This document shows, piece after piece, positions 11,158 to 21,657 of a DNA stretch of 64,000 nucleotides. The stretch covers positions 1-64,000 of the forward strand of contig JAKJXP020000061.1 of NCBI GenBank assembly GCA_022225965.2, written 5' to 3'. The stretch comes from Diatrype stigma (lineage: Eukaryota > Ascomycota > Sordariomycetes > Xylariales > Diatrypaceae). Every line of letters starts with the position of its first letter. The first letter of the stretch is position 1. The translations under genes and the position numbers were made by a program. The notes under the pieces are model-generated. The model worked only from the letters and a program-made list of their open reading frames with translations, made no database searches and had not been told where the DNA came from.

Positions 11158-11784
11158 CTTCAGAGCGATTTTAGTAGGTTACTTTGGTCGTCTCGAGCTT
11201 TTTCTGGTCTACTTACTGTGATGAGATCACTTCTCAGACATATGGAGATCCTCAGCCTGGGAGAATACTCTTGATTCCGTAACCTTGATGTTGTGGGGGC
11301 TATGTTTGGCAAAGGGTAGAGTCTGGAATGGTGGGAGTTGAACCAGATCGAATAGATGGATCGTGGGGCAGTAACCGTGATCACTCTGCGGCTGGAAGAA
11401 TTGAATTTCCCTCGTGGTACTGTGGCTATAAATAAGGCCACTATGGAAGTCCTAGACTTCTTGTGGAGAGAAGGGAAAGAAAAAGGGGGAAACGATGTGA
11501 ATTTTCTATTGTGGGTATAACACGGTCATGTCAGAGCATATGTAGCATATCTCTATAGAACATGTACAGTATGAATGTAAGAAGGTGCTTATCTTTTCAT
11601 CAGTTTAACTTGTAGAGTCTGATATTGAATAGCCAAGTCACCTTCGGTTTTATACTCTCCGTCGGGTTCGAGGGGGGAAGAGGTATACAAAACCGAACCG
11701 AGCAAGAGAACCAAGCTTTGATAGCAACATGGAACACCGATCATAATTCATCTAATTGTAATTGAATCTACATGAGCCGCTCTA
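11158..11784. other. Intergenic
   Basis: Nothing gene-like is seen. It holds the 5' side of the RRM gene and the 3' side of the oxidoreductase gene. Confidence 0.6.
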
Positions 11785-13246
11785 CTAGCTTCCATTCACA
11801 CCATTCAGCCGAAATGTCTCCTTTGTCTCGAACTCTTTCTTAAACAGTGCCTCCATTTCCTTTCTCACAGCGATGGCTTGGGACTGATTGCTATACTCAA
11901 CATCGCTCCAGCTGAGGCCTTGATCTTTCTTGACGTCCCTCTTCAGAACGATGCCGTGGGCGAGACCAATAGGAAGACCTTCGATTCTCATCGAATCCTC
12001 GGCAGTCGTAAGTTTGCCGTAGACCATGAAGCCGCCCTCGCCGTCCAGCTTCTCGCCGGCCTTCAGGTCCTTCTTGGCGGTGGCAACGACGTCGCCTGCC
12101 CAAGTCTTGGTCTGGCCCGTCGGCTCCCCGCGGCACATGATAGTGGCGATCGAGATACCTAGTTCTAGTCCGATTAGGTGGTACGGCTTGTACTGCGCGG
12201 CGTAGCGCCCCGTGCTGTCCGTCTTGAGACCGTACTGCTTGAAGCATTCCTTCTGATAGTCGCCGGGAGCCTCGATGATGACATATACACCCCACCGGAG
12301 GTCGTTGAACACCCAGCGGCCGTCCTTTTCCACGCACGACACGACCTCAACTGTGCCCTTCCTCTGGAGCTGACCACCATCTGACTCGGGCTTGAGCACC
12401 TCCGGGAGATCCCAAACACCGCAAGGCGGGAACTTCAGTCCGTCTGAAGGGGGACTCAGGTTGCAGCCATTGGCTACAGCGGCCATCTCCAGAGCAGACT
12501 TGGTGCCGTCTAAGAAGGAATTGAACATCTGGGGGTTGAAGTCGCCCGAATCAAGCTGCTCTTTGGTGAAACCATAGTGGTTCCATACCGTATCGGGGTT
12601 CGAGTAGTGATACTGCGGCAGATGCTTCGTACCCTTTCCAGCGCAGACAACATCGCTATTATCCAAGTCAGCTACCGAATCACATAAGCAAGAGCCAACA
12701 AGTCCAAGGAACTTACAATCCAGCGGTTCTCGCCCAGTCGACCATCTCAGCAATAAGCGCCGGTTGGTCACCGTACGCCATCGAGTAGATGATGCCAGCC
12801 TCCTTTGCTTTCCGCGCCAGTAGCGGACCCGCTAGGACGTCGGCTTCGACATTGATCATGACAATATGTTTCTTGTGCTCGCAGCACAGTAAAGCATGCC
12901 TGATTCCAGCTGCTGGGTTCCCGGTAACTTCGAGGATGACATCAATCTCAGGGGTAGCGATCAATGCTGCTGAATCGGTCGTGACGACTGTCTTGTTGGC
13001 TTCTATACCATCTGATACTGATACCTTCATATTCGTGTCATAGTTCTCCTCGGGGAAGCCCGTCCTCTTCAATGCACTAAAAGCTCGATCGGAAGACAAG
13101 TCGGCGATACCCGCTAACCTCATTCCAACTGTCCGGTGCGACTGGGAGATGAACATGGACCCAAACTTTCCCGCACCGATGATGCCAACCTGGATTGGCT
13201 TGCCGGTTGCCTCGAGCTCGGCGAGCTTTGTTGATAGACTCGTCAT
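11785..13246 (-). CDS. SAF-domain NAD(P)-dependent oxidoreductase
   Basis: Exons are 13246-12717 and 12655-11785; the 61-nt intron (GTAAGT..CTGAC..AATAG) is in phase 2 and the protein has 466 residues. The N-terminus is a Rossmann fold (IQVGIIGAGKFGSMFISQ), followed by a homoserine dehydrogenase-like NAD domain (EVTGNPAAGIRHALLC, VMINVEADVLAGPLLARKA). The C-terminal third looks like a SAF domain (DLKAGEKLDGEGGFMVYGKL, then GLPIGLAHGIVLKRDV). Bacterial relatives are annotated as homoserine dehydrogenase-like or FlgA-like SAF oxidoreductases in sugar-acid gene clusters; no substrate is proven to my knowledge. The gene shares a 646-bp promoter with the MFS transporter, and remnants of a DUF1537 kinase lie downstream of that transporter. 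I infer a sugar-acid catabolic role. Architecture is sure, reaction is not. Confidence 0.82.
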
Positions 13247-13892
13247 GATGATATTGAATATGATTTATGGTTGCCAGTGAAGGGTGTATGTAAGATGGTA
13301 TCGTTGAATAATGCAGAGGATGATATTCGAATTAGTATATAGGTGTTGTCGGTCTTGTAATTCAACGAGAACTCTTATAGAGGTCATCCCCCCATCCTCG
13401 TTTGGCAGATCTCCAAGTTTCGGAAATCATCCGGGTTTGCGATATCATGCCGATTCATACGACCCAAACAGTGGCCATTCGCCAATTTCCGCACCTAGGA
13501 GTTTCCCAGTCGGGTAACCATGTGGATGATTACATTACCGGGGAATCGGGAAATACACCCAAGCAGTCGAGATTGTGGAGGTCTTGCGCCTCTCAATAAA
13601 CCCACATTGCCCCATGTTCCCCGGATTGTGCGAAATCTGGGGAAAAACATGGGGTAACGAAATATGGAATGAGACTTTGGACAGGTGAAGTCATCGGATC
13701 TACTCCTCAGACACCCCCTGTATGTCTCGCTAAAGCAGGGTCGTTCAGATGCGCTTATAAGTTCAAGTGATCACATCGAGTCATCTGAGTGTCTCCCTGA
13801 CTTTACTGCAACCCTTTGCATCTCCTGATTCCTGCATCTTGGACAAGACCACTTATCAACTTTCGACCGAATCAATCCCAGATCCACAGGTC
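13247..13892. promoter_or_regulatory. Bidirectional promoter of oxidoreductase and MFS transporter
   Basis: A 646-bp spacer between divergent start codons, so co-regulation is plausible. It contains paired CGG triplets of the sort bound by Zn2Cys6 regulators: CGG-N7-CCG at 13421-13433 and a direct CGG-N5-CGG at 13539-13549. A remnant of a fungal transcription factor lies just downstream of the transporter. Confidence 0.5.
13421..13433. promoter_or_regulatory. Candidate Zn2Cys6 binding site (CGG-N7-CCG)
   Basis: CGGAAATCATCCG is an inverted CGG pair with 7-bp spacing, about 175 bp upstream of the oxidoreductase start and 460 bp upstream of the transporter start. Such everted/inverted triplets are the usual targets of fungal binuclear zinc regulators. 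The motif is short and could occur by chance. Confidence 0.3.
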
Positions 13893-16007
13893 ATGGCGAA
13901 AGCGATTGTCAGCGAAGTTGATGCTCAAGGCACTATCACAGATTATGTTACCATTGTAGCAGCTTGGTCCCCAGAGGAAAGGGATGCACGGGAAAAGAGG
14001 TTCCTCAGAAAGATCGACTATAGACTGTTGCCGATATTAGTGAGCAGAACAGTGATAATCAGTCGATGATTATGATTTGCTGACGCTGGCTTGCTTAGAT
14101 CGTTATGTATGTCTTGAACTATATCGACAGGAATGCGCTGCCGCAAGCGAGAATCCAAGGAATTGAAGAAGATATTGGCTTAGTCGGCGTTGACTACAAT
14201 ATCGTTCTGAGCCTTACATTCATTGGATATATTTCGGTGAGTTGTCGCACCGGGCGAAGGCGCCCCCCCTTCTCTCCTGGTTGCGAGGGCCCCTATACAC
14301 AGACAACTTCAATGAAACAGAAGCTCATGATACTGTGATCTGATAGATGCAAGGTATTCCTACTTGTCTTCATAATTCCGATATACCAATTGACTTGAAT
14401 ATGTAGTCCCTAGCAACATGATATTCTCGAAAGTCCGGCCTAGCTTATACTTATCAATCGTGATGATCGGTTGGGTATGGCATTCCAAACCCCCCTACCC
14501 CTTTTCATTCAATCGAGATGCCCCACATTCGAGTTGCCCCCTATCTGAACCCTGCGAAACAATCATTAACGCTTCTTAACGTAGGGACTTGTAAGTGGTT
14601 GCACAGGTGCCGTTCATAACTTTGCTGGAGTTGCTGCATGCCGCTTCTTTCTTGGGATTACTGAAGTAAGTATCATATTTCCACGTAGCTGATATGGTAC
14701 GCTCAAATTAACTAAGGCTCCATTCTTCGCTGGCGTTGCGTTCCTCTTCTCGGGTTGGTATACTCGCAAGGAGCTCGGTCTTCGTCTTGGTATTTTCTTC
14801 TGTGCAGCTATGATCTCGGGCGCTTTTGGTGGCCTGTTTGCTGCTGGAATCCAAGCTGCCTTTGCCAACAACTCCATTCAGAGCTGGAGGTATGTTACTA
14901 GCTCACCGTTTAACCGCCGATGCTAATTATATGTGTTAGATGGCTCTTCATCATCGAGGGTGCTGCAACTGTCTTCTTCGCTTGTCTTACCGCATTCGTC
15001 ATTCCAGATTGGCCAGCGACGACTAAGTGGCTAAGCGAGGAGGAAAAGGCTCTTGGTATCATTCGGTTGATTGAAGACGCCGGTGAAGAGGAAACGGAGA
15101 TTGAGACAATGGATGCCTTCAAGATGGCAGCCAAAGATTACCGGGTCTGGCTTTGCATTCTTGGCCAGGTGACATTTCATACTATCCATCCAGGAAAGGC
15201 TCGAAACTGACCCTTTGGCTAGACGTGTCTTCAAGCGGTGGCCTCACTGACCAACTTTCTACCTACGCTGGTAAAGGCTTTCGGGTTCTCTACGATCAAC
15301 ACTCTTTTGCTTACTGCGCCTGTGAGTGTTCCTGCCCTCTACTATTGGTTGAGGTCGCTAATTCCTCTTAGCCGTACATCTTCACCGCCCTTTTCTGTCT
15401 CTTCAATACCTGGCACTCCGACAAGACGAGCCAAAGGTCCCCACACATTATCTACCCTACAATTGCAGCGATAGCCGGTATCATCATTACAATGGCAACA
15501 ACTAACAACGCAGTTCGGTACTTCGCTCTATTCCTCATGCTACCCGGAACATATGGCTGTTTCCAGATCTCCAATGCATGGATGGCCAATATCGCGGCTC
15601 GACCCCTGAAGAAGAGGGCCATTGGTTTGGCGATGAACAATGCTATTGGGAACTTAGCATTGGTTTGGACCCCGTACCTGTATCCTGAGAGCGATGGGCC
15701 CAGATATATCACCGGTAAGCCCATGTCTTTGTCGCATATTCCAAGTCTGACTTCAATCAACTAATGACTTGGAACAGCCTGGTCTGTTAACCTTGCACTC
15801 GCTGTTGTTACGCTGATCTCTTCGGTGGTACTCTCATGGTGCCTTCGGAAGGATAACCAGAGATTGGTTGAAGTAGTAGCTGCTGGTTGGGCAAAAGAGG
15901 AAGGGGTTATTGAACAGAAAGTGGGTGTGGCTGCGCACCATGAAGCCCCAGCCACTGGGAGACCTCTCAGTGACACGAAAGGAGGTGTTGCCAAATATGA
16001 TATTTAA
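13893..16007 (+). CDS. MFS transporter, allantoate permease/Dal5 (ACS) family
   Basis: Plasma-membrane permease for small organic anions or vitamins; 504 residues with about 12 predicted TM segments. Ten exons: 13893-14039, 14099-14236, 14347-14353, 14407-14474, 14585-14665, 14717-14889, 14940-15168, 15223-15321, 15372-15714 and 15778-16007. All junctions are GT..AG and phases close exactly. Exon 3 is only 7 nt (ATGCAAG) and supplies Met-Gln of the motif GYISMQVPSNM, which the family needs between TM2 and TM3. Dal5-type marks follow in order: MYVLNYIDRNALPQARI after TM1, GVAACRFFLGITEAPFFAG (TM4-5), FLFSGWYTRKELGLRLGIFF, and SWRWLFIIEGAATV. WSPEERDAREKRFLRKIDYR before TM1 is also typical. It is divergent from the SAF oxidoreductase and is probably its uptake partner; sugar acids are a guess for the substrate. 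Confidence 0.92.
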
Positions 16008-16103
16008 CTTGAAGACGCCGGTTTCAGGCGACATGAATCTAGATAGAGCTCATATACTTCTTCCTACGGTGCTTCGTCTCCAGCTAGCCGGACAACCTAG
16101 CAA

Positions 16104-16700
16104 ATGAGGACTCCCCAAGAATCCGGGGATTTGGAATTCGGGAAGCTAGTCGTTCTCGAAGAAGAAGACCTGCGGCGGGCGCTGGTGGGCACGCCTCTGT
16201 ACGTGCACACGTTGATTGCCTTCGCGTCCGTCTTCCTGATGAAGGTGGCCACGCCATGCTGAAACTGCGTCCTCGGCAAGATGCTCGCCAAGTTTGGCCT
16301 CGACAAGCCGTCCCCTTCTTCGTCCGCTGACTCCTCCTTGGCTGCGACTAGGAAAACGTCATTCTCCCTGAAACCGCCCGATGGGGGCGGTGGCATCGAC
16401 GAGGCAGTGGCTTGCAGTGAGGAGATCTCGCCGGACCAAGAGTTCGTTATAAGCTAGGGGTACATGGGATACGGCCCACTGTATCAACGGAGAACGCTGC
16501 GCCCACAGGAGGTGCAGTCGTGCCGGCTGGCGACAATACTATGGGCTGGGACTCGTATACCTCAAATACCGTCGCTGATGTTACGCGGGGAATTAATTTG
16601 ATGATCTCAAGTCATGAGCGATAGCCTGATATACGAGGCCTTTGGGAGCAAGTCGGCAAACGATGTGTATAATCTGCTGGCGAGTCAATTCTCGTGCTAA
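16104..16700 (+). pseudogene. Remnant of a fungal transcription factor (C-terminal part)
   Basis: The first reading block (16104-16260) gives LRRALVGTPLYVHTLIAFAS and FLMKVATP, a sequence seen in the regulatory domain of fungal Zn2Cys6 transcription factors, and ends at a TGA. Later blocks in shifted frames give NTMGWDSYTSNTVADVTRGI and LIYEAFGSKSANDVYNLLAS, as in the last part of such regulators, and stop at 16698-16700. Stops and frame changes between the blocks, and the lack of any DNA-binding Cys6 cluster upstream, mark it as a decayed 3' fragment. It lies 97 bp after the MFS gene, so it may once have regulated that cluster. Confidence 0.65.
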
Positions 16701-16821
16701 ATGTAACCTGTATCAGACAATATCAAAGGATGTGAAATGTGGGCTTGGTGCTCCTCCTCCATCATGTTGATATATGAATTTTCAGTCGCGACTATGGTCA
16801 CTGTAAGTGTCATTGTTCTCC

Positions 16822-17670
16822 TCAGTCGTCCACAACATCATACAATGTCTCCGCTGACCCAACATCCTCCGGGAAGACAACGTAAGGTAGACCTGGCCAC
16901 TTCACCCTCGGCTCGTCACATCTCCACAGGGGCACACCAGGCGCAGCTTGTCCGACGATCGTCGTCTGTTTCATCTGGAGTCCCTTCGTCCGCGACTGCG
17001 TTCATGGTGACAACAGTCCCTTGTGCCAGGCTTAAGCCCTTAGCAGTTGGTTCAGGACAAAGATCGGGACCACCTTTCCAGATCTTCTCTCGGTCTAGAG
17101 ACGAGACTTTCTCCAGTGGGACTTTCCTTTTGCTCTATTTTATCAAATAGGTTCGTGAATAGGAGTACTTATAGCCGAAAGTAACATCACTGGCAAACAG
17201 AGTCTGTGCTGCCGGGATAAGAGGGTCGCCTTCTGCATGGTAGTACACGTCGTGTAATACACGGCGCGTGTAGCGTATCTTCATCCCCTAGAGGAAGAAT
17301 GTACAGAACAGTCCAGCGTCAGCTACGCCCAGGACGTCTTCTGCCGCCTCAGCCGCGAGGGAAAATGTACCCACAGCGTTGAATTTCCTCGCAGCTACCT
17401 TGGCTGCTTGGACAGGGTGACGGTGCCGAGAAAGGCTACTTTCAAGCTTTCGCAGATCTCGGTGATCAGTGCCCGCGCCGGTCCGTGGTGGAGAGAGCGC
17501 GAGTCGGTGTAGATAAAAAGGCCCCCGCCCGGTTACGTGCCCCGAAACTCGGATACCAGCGTTGGGGTGTCCCAGACCGTGAGCATAACGAGATCATGGT
17601 ATGTCTGCTTTCCGGTTGGGTCGTCATCAAGGGCTACGATGATAGAGATATTCGAATTCGTGTGTTTCAA
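16822..17670 (-). pseudogene. Decayed DUF1537 (four-carbon acid sugar kinase, OtnK-like)
   Basis: DUF1537 kinases phosphorylate threonate/erythronate-type acids (family knowledge). The minus strand keeps the family landmarks in the right order but in different frames. They are IIVALDDDPTGKQTYHDL and LTVWDTPTLVSEFRG at about 17655-17540, and FIYTDSRSLHHGPARALITE after one TAG stop. Next come LRGNSTLWVHFP, ADAGLFCTFFL, YYHAEGDPLIPAAQTLFAS with VTFGYK, and near the end GQAAPGVPLWRCDEP and WPGLPYVVFPEDVG. Several stops and shifts break it, and it is about 400 bp shorter than a normal 1.26-kb gene, so internal pieces are lost. No functional product is expected. It supports reading the neighbouring oxidoreductase and permease as relics of sugar-acid catabolism. 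Confidence 0.75.
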
Positions 17671-18931
17671 GAGAGTTTGGGCCCGTTGTCTTAGGACTGG
17701 TGGTGGAACCCTGCCAGCGTATACTTGAGATCAAGCGAGCCGCGATAAGTCATGGCGACCTTTGTCGCACGAGATTATAACCTAGCAAGCATCTAATGCA
17801 GGATTCTCCACGGGAGCTATTATATGAGTGGGGTAGTCTCTGCATATAATCCCGTTGCGTCCACAAGCATATTCCGGGCCCAGTTCCGATGCCGCCGGCG
17901 GGAGGATCCTATAAGTACCATCGGACCGGCTTGCTCCACTACCCCACCGATGGGTGTTGGAAAGCATGCCGAGGGGTGCCCTCATACCCCTCCATTACTA
18001 ATTATCCCTGTAGAAGATTACATTATGATGGGCTTCGACAGCAAACATGCTGTTCTGGCGTTCTCGGCTCCTCGCCGGTATTATTTCCTCGGTCTTGCTG
18101 GCATAACCGGGGAGGGTCCATTTTATAAGGCATGATAATCATGTAATCGTGATGGCCCAACAGTTTGAACAGGTATTTTTGGGTTGATATAATGTCCGGG
18201 TACGGCGAAGGGGACTGGCAATGACAGCAACAACAAAAAAAGGGGGGATGGGGCCTTGCTTCAAGATCTGGTTGGAACGAACTAACCCCAGTATCTTATA
18301 AGTAGCTTCATAGCTAGCTTGCGTGATTCGCATTGCAGATTCCCCTCGACTGTTTCTGGTTATAGAAAGTACCAAGAAACTAGCGTACTCAGAAACACGA
18401 GGAACTCTTATCCTTACACAGGTAGTGTTGCGTACGAAGTAGGGTATGATGTAATCTTCATAGCACCGGTATTAGCAGCATTACGAACAATGATCCAGGG
18501 CGCTTCATCCGACATACTTATCTCGCTTTTCCATTAACCCGCGACCGAACCGCTAGCCGACATAGCGGGTATACGATCACGACAACTACCACTTGGATCG
18601 CCGGGGAGGGTGCTACTTGAATGCGGGGAGGGGCAAAGGTCTCCGCTGAGTCGAATCGAATGCCGATACTATCTCCACATGACTATACTGTCAGTAGAGT
18701 AATACTACTATAACTACCTGACATCCCAAATCATACAATTGTTGAAAAAGCCAGCCCTTCGACCATCAGTCACCAGGTCAGTTGCTATAGTATTGGGTTT
18801 ATCGTTAAGCGTGTTACCGGCATCAATCAGAGAGTGAAGCAGTAAAGACTTCGTACTCAACCGTGTAATTCACACTACACTCATTCATCTGTCTTCCTCC
18901 ACCTACGTCATACCTACCACCTCCCCCGAAA
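17671..18931. other. Intergenic, possibly with further decayed sequence
   Basis: No intact gene. It could hold the lost N-terminal part of the kinase pseudogene or a fused domain. A 67-codon minus-strand frame (17782-17985) has a fairly protein-like composition (ending GPEYACGRNGIICRDYPTHI) but I cannot name it. The last 300 bases are the promoter of the cyclase-family gene. Confidence 0.4.
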
Positions 18932-20564
18932 ATGGCCCCGCCCGTTCCCGGCATCAAGGTCAATGCGAACGGGATCCCCGAATACGAGGACCTGCCCCTC
19001 CGGAAGTCGGACCCACACCACTCGGCATGGGGTCTGTACGGCGACAAGGATGAGCTCGGGATGCTGAACCGGCTCACGGACGAGCGCGTCGCCGCCGCTG
19101 CCAAGAATGAGATCAAAAGTGGCCAGAGGTGAGTAGATCACCAATAGCAACCGATGTGTTTAGTCTCCCTTACTGACACGTTATACAGAATCTCACTGAA
19201 CTGGCCCCTGAACGCACAGCCGCGCCGGTCGTTCTTCCAGCGAACGCTGTTCCACCAAGTAAGTCACGATTACCAGAGAGCACCCGGTGCCTGGCGGAGG
19301 CGCTCTTTTGGGGCTTCTCACGACAAAGTTCAAAAGAAGTTCTATCAGCTCGGTCGAAACCCAGCACATGTGCTAAACTTCATATTAATCATCTCACCGA
19401 ATTTAGGAAATATTTCCCAAGTGGGGGCGGACCGTCAACGACGATGTATGGACGTTCAACTCGCAGGTCTCATCGCAGTGGGATGGGCTGCGGCACTTCG
19501 GGTATCAGGAAGAGAAAGTGTTCTACAATGGCGTGACGATGGAGGACATCCACCGTGTGGGCGATAAGGGGGAGAAGAGCACAGTGGCTGGCATTCAAGG
19601 TAACTTCGATGATGAACCCCTATGTTCCCTCCCACTCGTATCAAGGCTAACAATTTCTTTTCAACAGCTTGGGCAAAAGAGGGGATCGTAGGGCGCGGTA
19701 TACTAGTCGACTACCACGGCTGGCGGACGTCGCAGGGTGATGGCTTCAGGGCCTACGACCCATTCGACAGCGTCGCCATTCCCTTGTCGGACCTCAAGGC
19801 GTGCCTCGAAGCGCAGGGGACCGAGGTGAAGTTCGGGGATATCCTGTTCATCCGTTCTGGTCAGTAGTAGTACCTACTATCCCAACAACAACAAGAAGCT
19901 CTTGCAATACCCCAGGTCACATATGCCCTGATGGAGCAAGATGCAAGACAGGTATCTGAAGATCTAACACAAAGAATTCTCCAAGGCTTCATGGCGTCCC
20001 ACGCGACCAAGACCGACGACCAGATCTGGGACCTACAGAACCAGGACCCGCACAAATTCGGCGGCGTGCAGCAGAGCGATGACAGTACGTCTTAATCACA
20101 CTCCACAACTTTTCATTATGCCCTTTCCTATCTTTCCTACCCCCGAAAAGAAGGGTTCCCAAGTTATCAAGCTTCATATCAACCCCCTCCTTCTCCCCCC
20201 TGACGAACAAACCAATTACCTTATGCCCATCTAACATATCTGCAGTGCTGAAATGGATCTGGAGCAACTTCTCCGCCGTGGCAGGCGACCAGCCCGCGTT
20301 CGAGTGCTGGCCGAGCCAGGTAGACTGGCACATGCACGAGGTGCTGCTTGGGGGCTGGGGCTGTCCCATCGGCGAGCTGTTCGACCTCGAGCGCCTGGCG
20401 GCCGAGTGCCGCCGCCAGGGGCGCTGGAGCTTCTTCGTGTCGAGCGAGCCGTGCAACGTGCCCGGTGGGGTCGCAAGGTATGTGAAACCCCACGTCTGTA
20501 ATAGAGCGACTGGCCACTGATTCATGATATGAATAGTCCGCCGAACATCCTCGCAATCCTATAA
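18932..20564 (+). CDS. Cyclase-family hydrolase (kynurenine formamidase-like fold, PF04199)
   Basis: Seven exons: 18932-19128, 19189-19258, 19407-19599, 19668-19859, 19986-20084, 20246-20477 and 20537-20564, giving 336 residues with every phase consistent. The N-terminus (PGIKVNANGIPEYEDLPLRK, then GDKDELGMLNRLTDE) is typical of fungal members. The metal-site region reads SSQWDGLRHFGYQ in place of the bacterial HxGTHxD pattern, as is usual in the fungal branch. KFGDILFIRSGF, GDQPAFECWPS, HEVLLGGWGCPIGELFDLE and the closing NVPGGVASPPNILAIL follow the family order. Intron 4 (19860-19985) is placed with its acceptor at CTCCAAG, because nearer acceptors break the frame before the conserved IRSGF. 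Family members hydrolyse amides or lactones; the substrate here is unknown. It lies next to the decayed sugar-acid island and may or may not belong to it. Confidence 0.88.
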
Positions 20565-21657
20565 TCGCGAAGCTACGGCTACGCAAGGCGAAGAGGGAAA
20601 AACAAGGAGGGTGGGGGGCTCGATCCGTCTCAGTGTATATCGACCAAGACAAAGCGACTGGGGGCAGACCATATCCCAGGTCTAAGGATGGTGGAAGAGA
20701 TCAGGTCTGGCAAGGCAGGCAGAAGTCAATGATGCCTGTGCAACTATGAGCGTGTGCGATGCGCGAAATAAAGGGGTGTGAGGGTTGATATGTGCCCAAA
20801 GTCTACCCAAACAGGTATACATGGAGAGAAGGTAGAAGGTAAGCATAGCAAGAGGATTTGATCAGCGAAGCAAAAAAGTCCGTTCAGCAAACATGCGCAT
20901 TTCTATAATAGGGGGTGGTGATGACACTCAAACGTAGGTAGAGCCTACGCATACCGTGAAACGGGTGTGGGTGCTCGGCCAAATCGCCTAGGCATCTATT
21001 GCCACCTGACGTCCCGACATTGGTGGTCTTCCCAAGTACAGGAGTGTTAAGTAGCCTCGTAGTTACATGGTCACAATAAGCTAGGCTGTCACGTTCTATT
21101 CTTGCAACAGAATTTGCCGGAGACCATTCTGTAAAGATCAATGATGATGGGATTGATGCTGCAGTGAACAAAGACAGAGGAAGTAAGGCACTATAGGGGA
21201 TCCACCAGGCAGCTTCAATCTAGAAATAACTTCCAAAGGGGTTTAGGGGGCAGAAGCTGGCAGTAAAAGGATACACGGACTTGAGGACCTGAGGACCTCC
21301 TCAGAAGGGAGCTTTGCTCGTCTATGCCTCGTGTATATTGAACTCTTTTTAGTTCTCGTTTTAGTGGCAGCCATATCATCATCATGTTTTTATTTGCCCA
21401 GTGCGCCTTGGCCCACACTCTAGACTCTTCGTGCTTCCAACCCCAGCCTATCAGCGCGATCCATCAGATGCATTTCCTGGCAGAGTATCCATACCACGAC
21501 CAGGTAATTGCAAAAAAATCAGAAAATCCCCAAAGCATACGAAGGGCCAATCAGGCCAAGCAGGCCAGAGTTGACAGCTGGAGGCAGTATAGACTAACAA
21601 AGCTATGAGACCGTCGTGCATTCCTTACGGGTTGGAACTACTATATAGTTGCATCCA
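20565..21657. other. Intergenic between convergent genes
   Basis: No coding signal on either strand beyond short random ORFs. It holds the 3' flanks of the cyclase-family and calcineurin A genes. Confidence 0.6.

Noticed and set aside
11785..18931. Secondary-metabolite cluster
   Set aside because: No polyketide synthase, NRPS, terpene cyclase or P450 is present; the genes fit sugar-acid catabolism better.
19918..19985. Exon starting at 19918 (VTYALMEQDARQ) in the cyclase-family gene
   Set aside because: No donor/acceptor combination reaches it in phase, while the acceptor at 19985 restores the conserved IRSGF and the family spacing.
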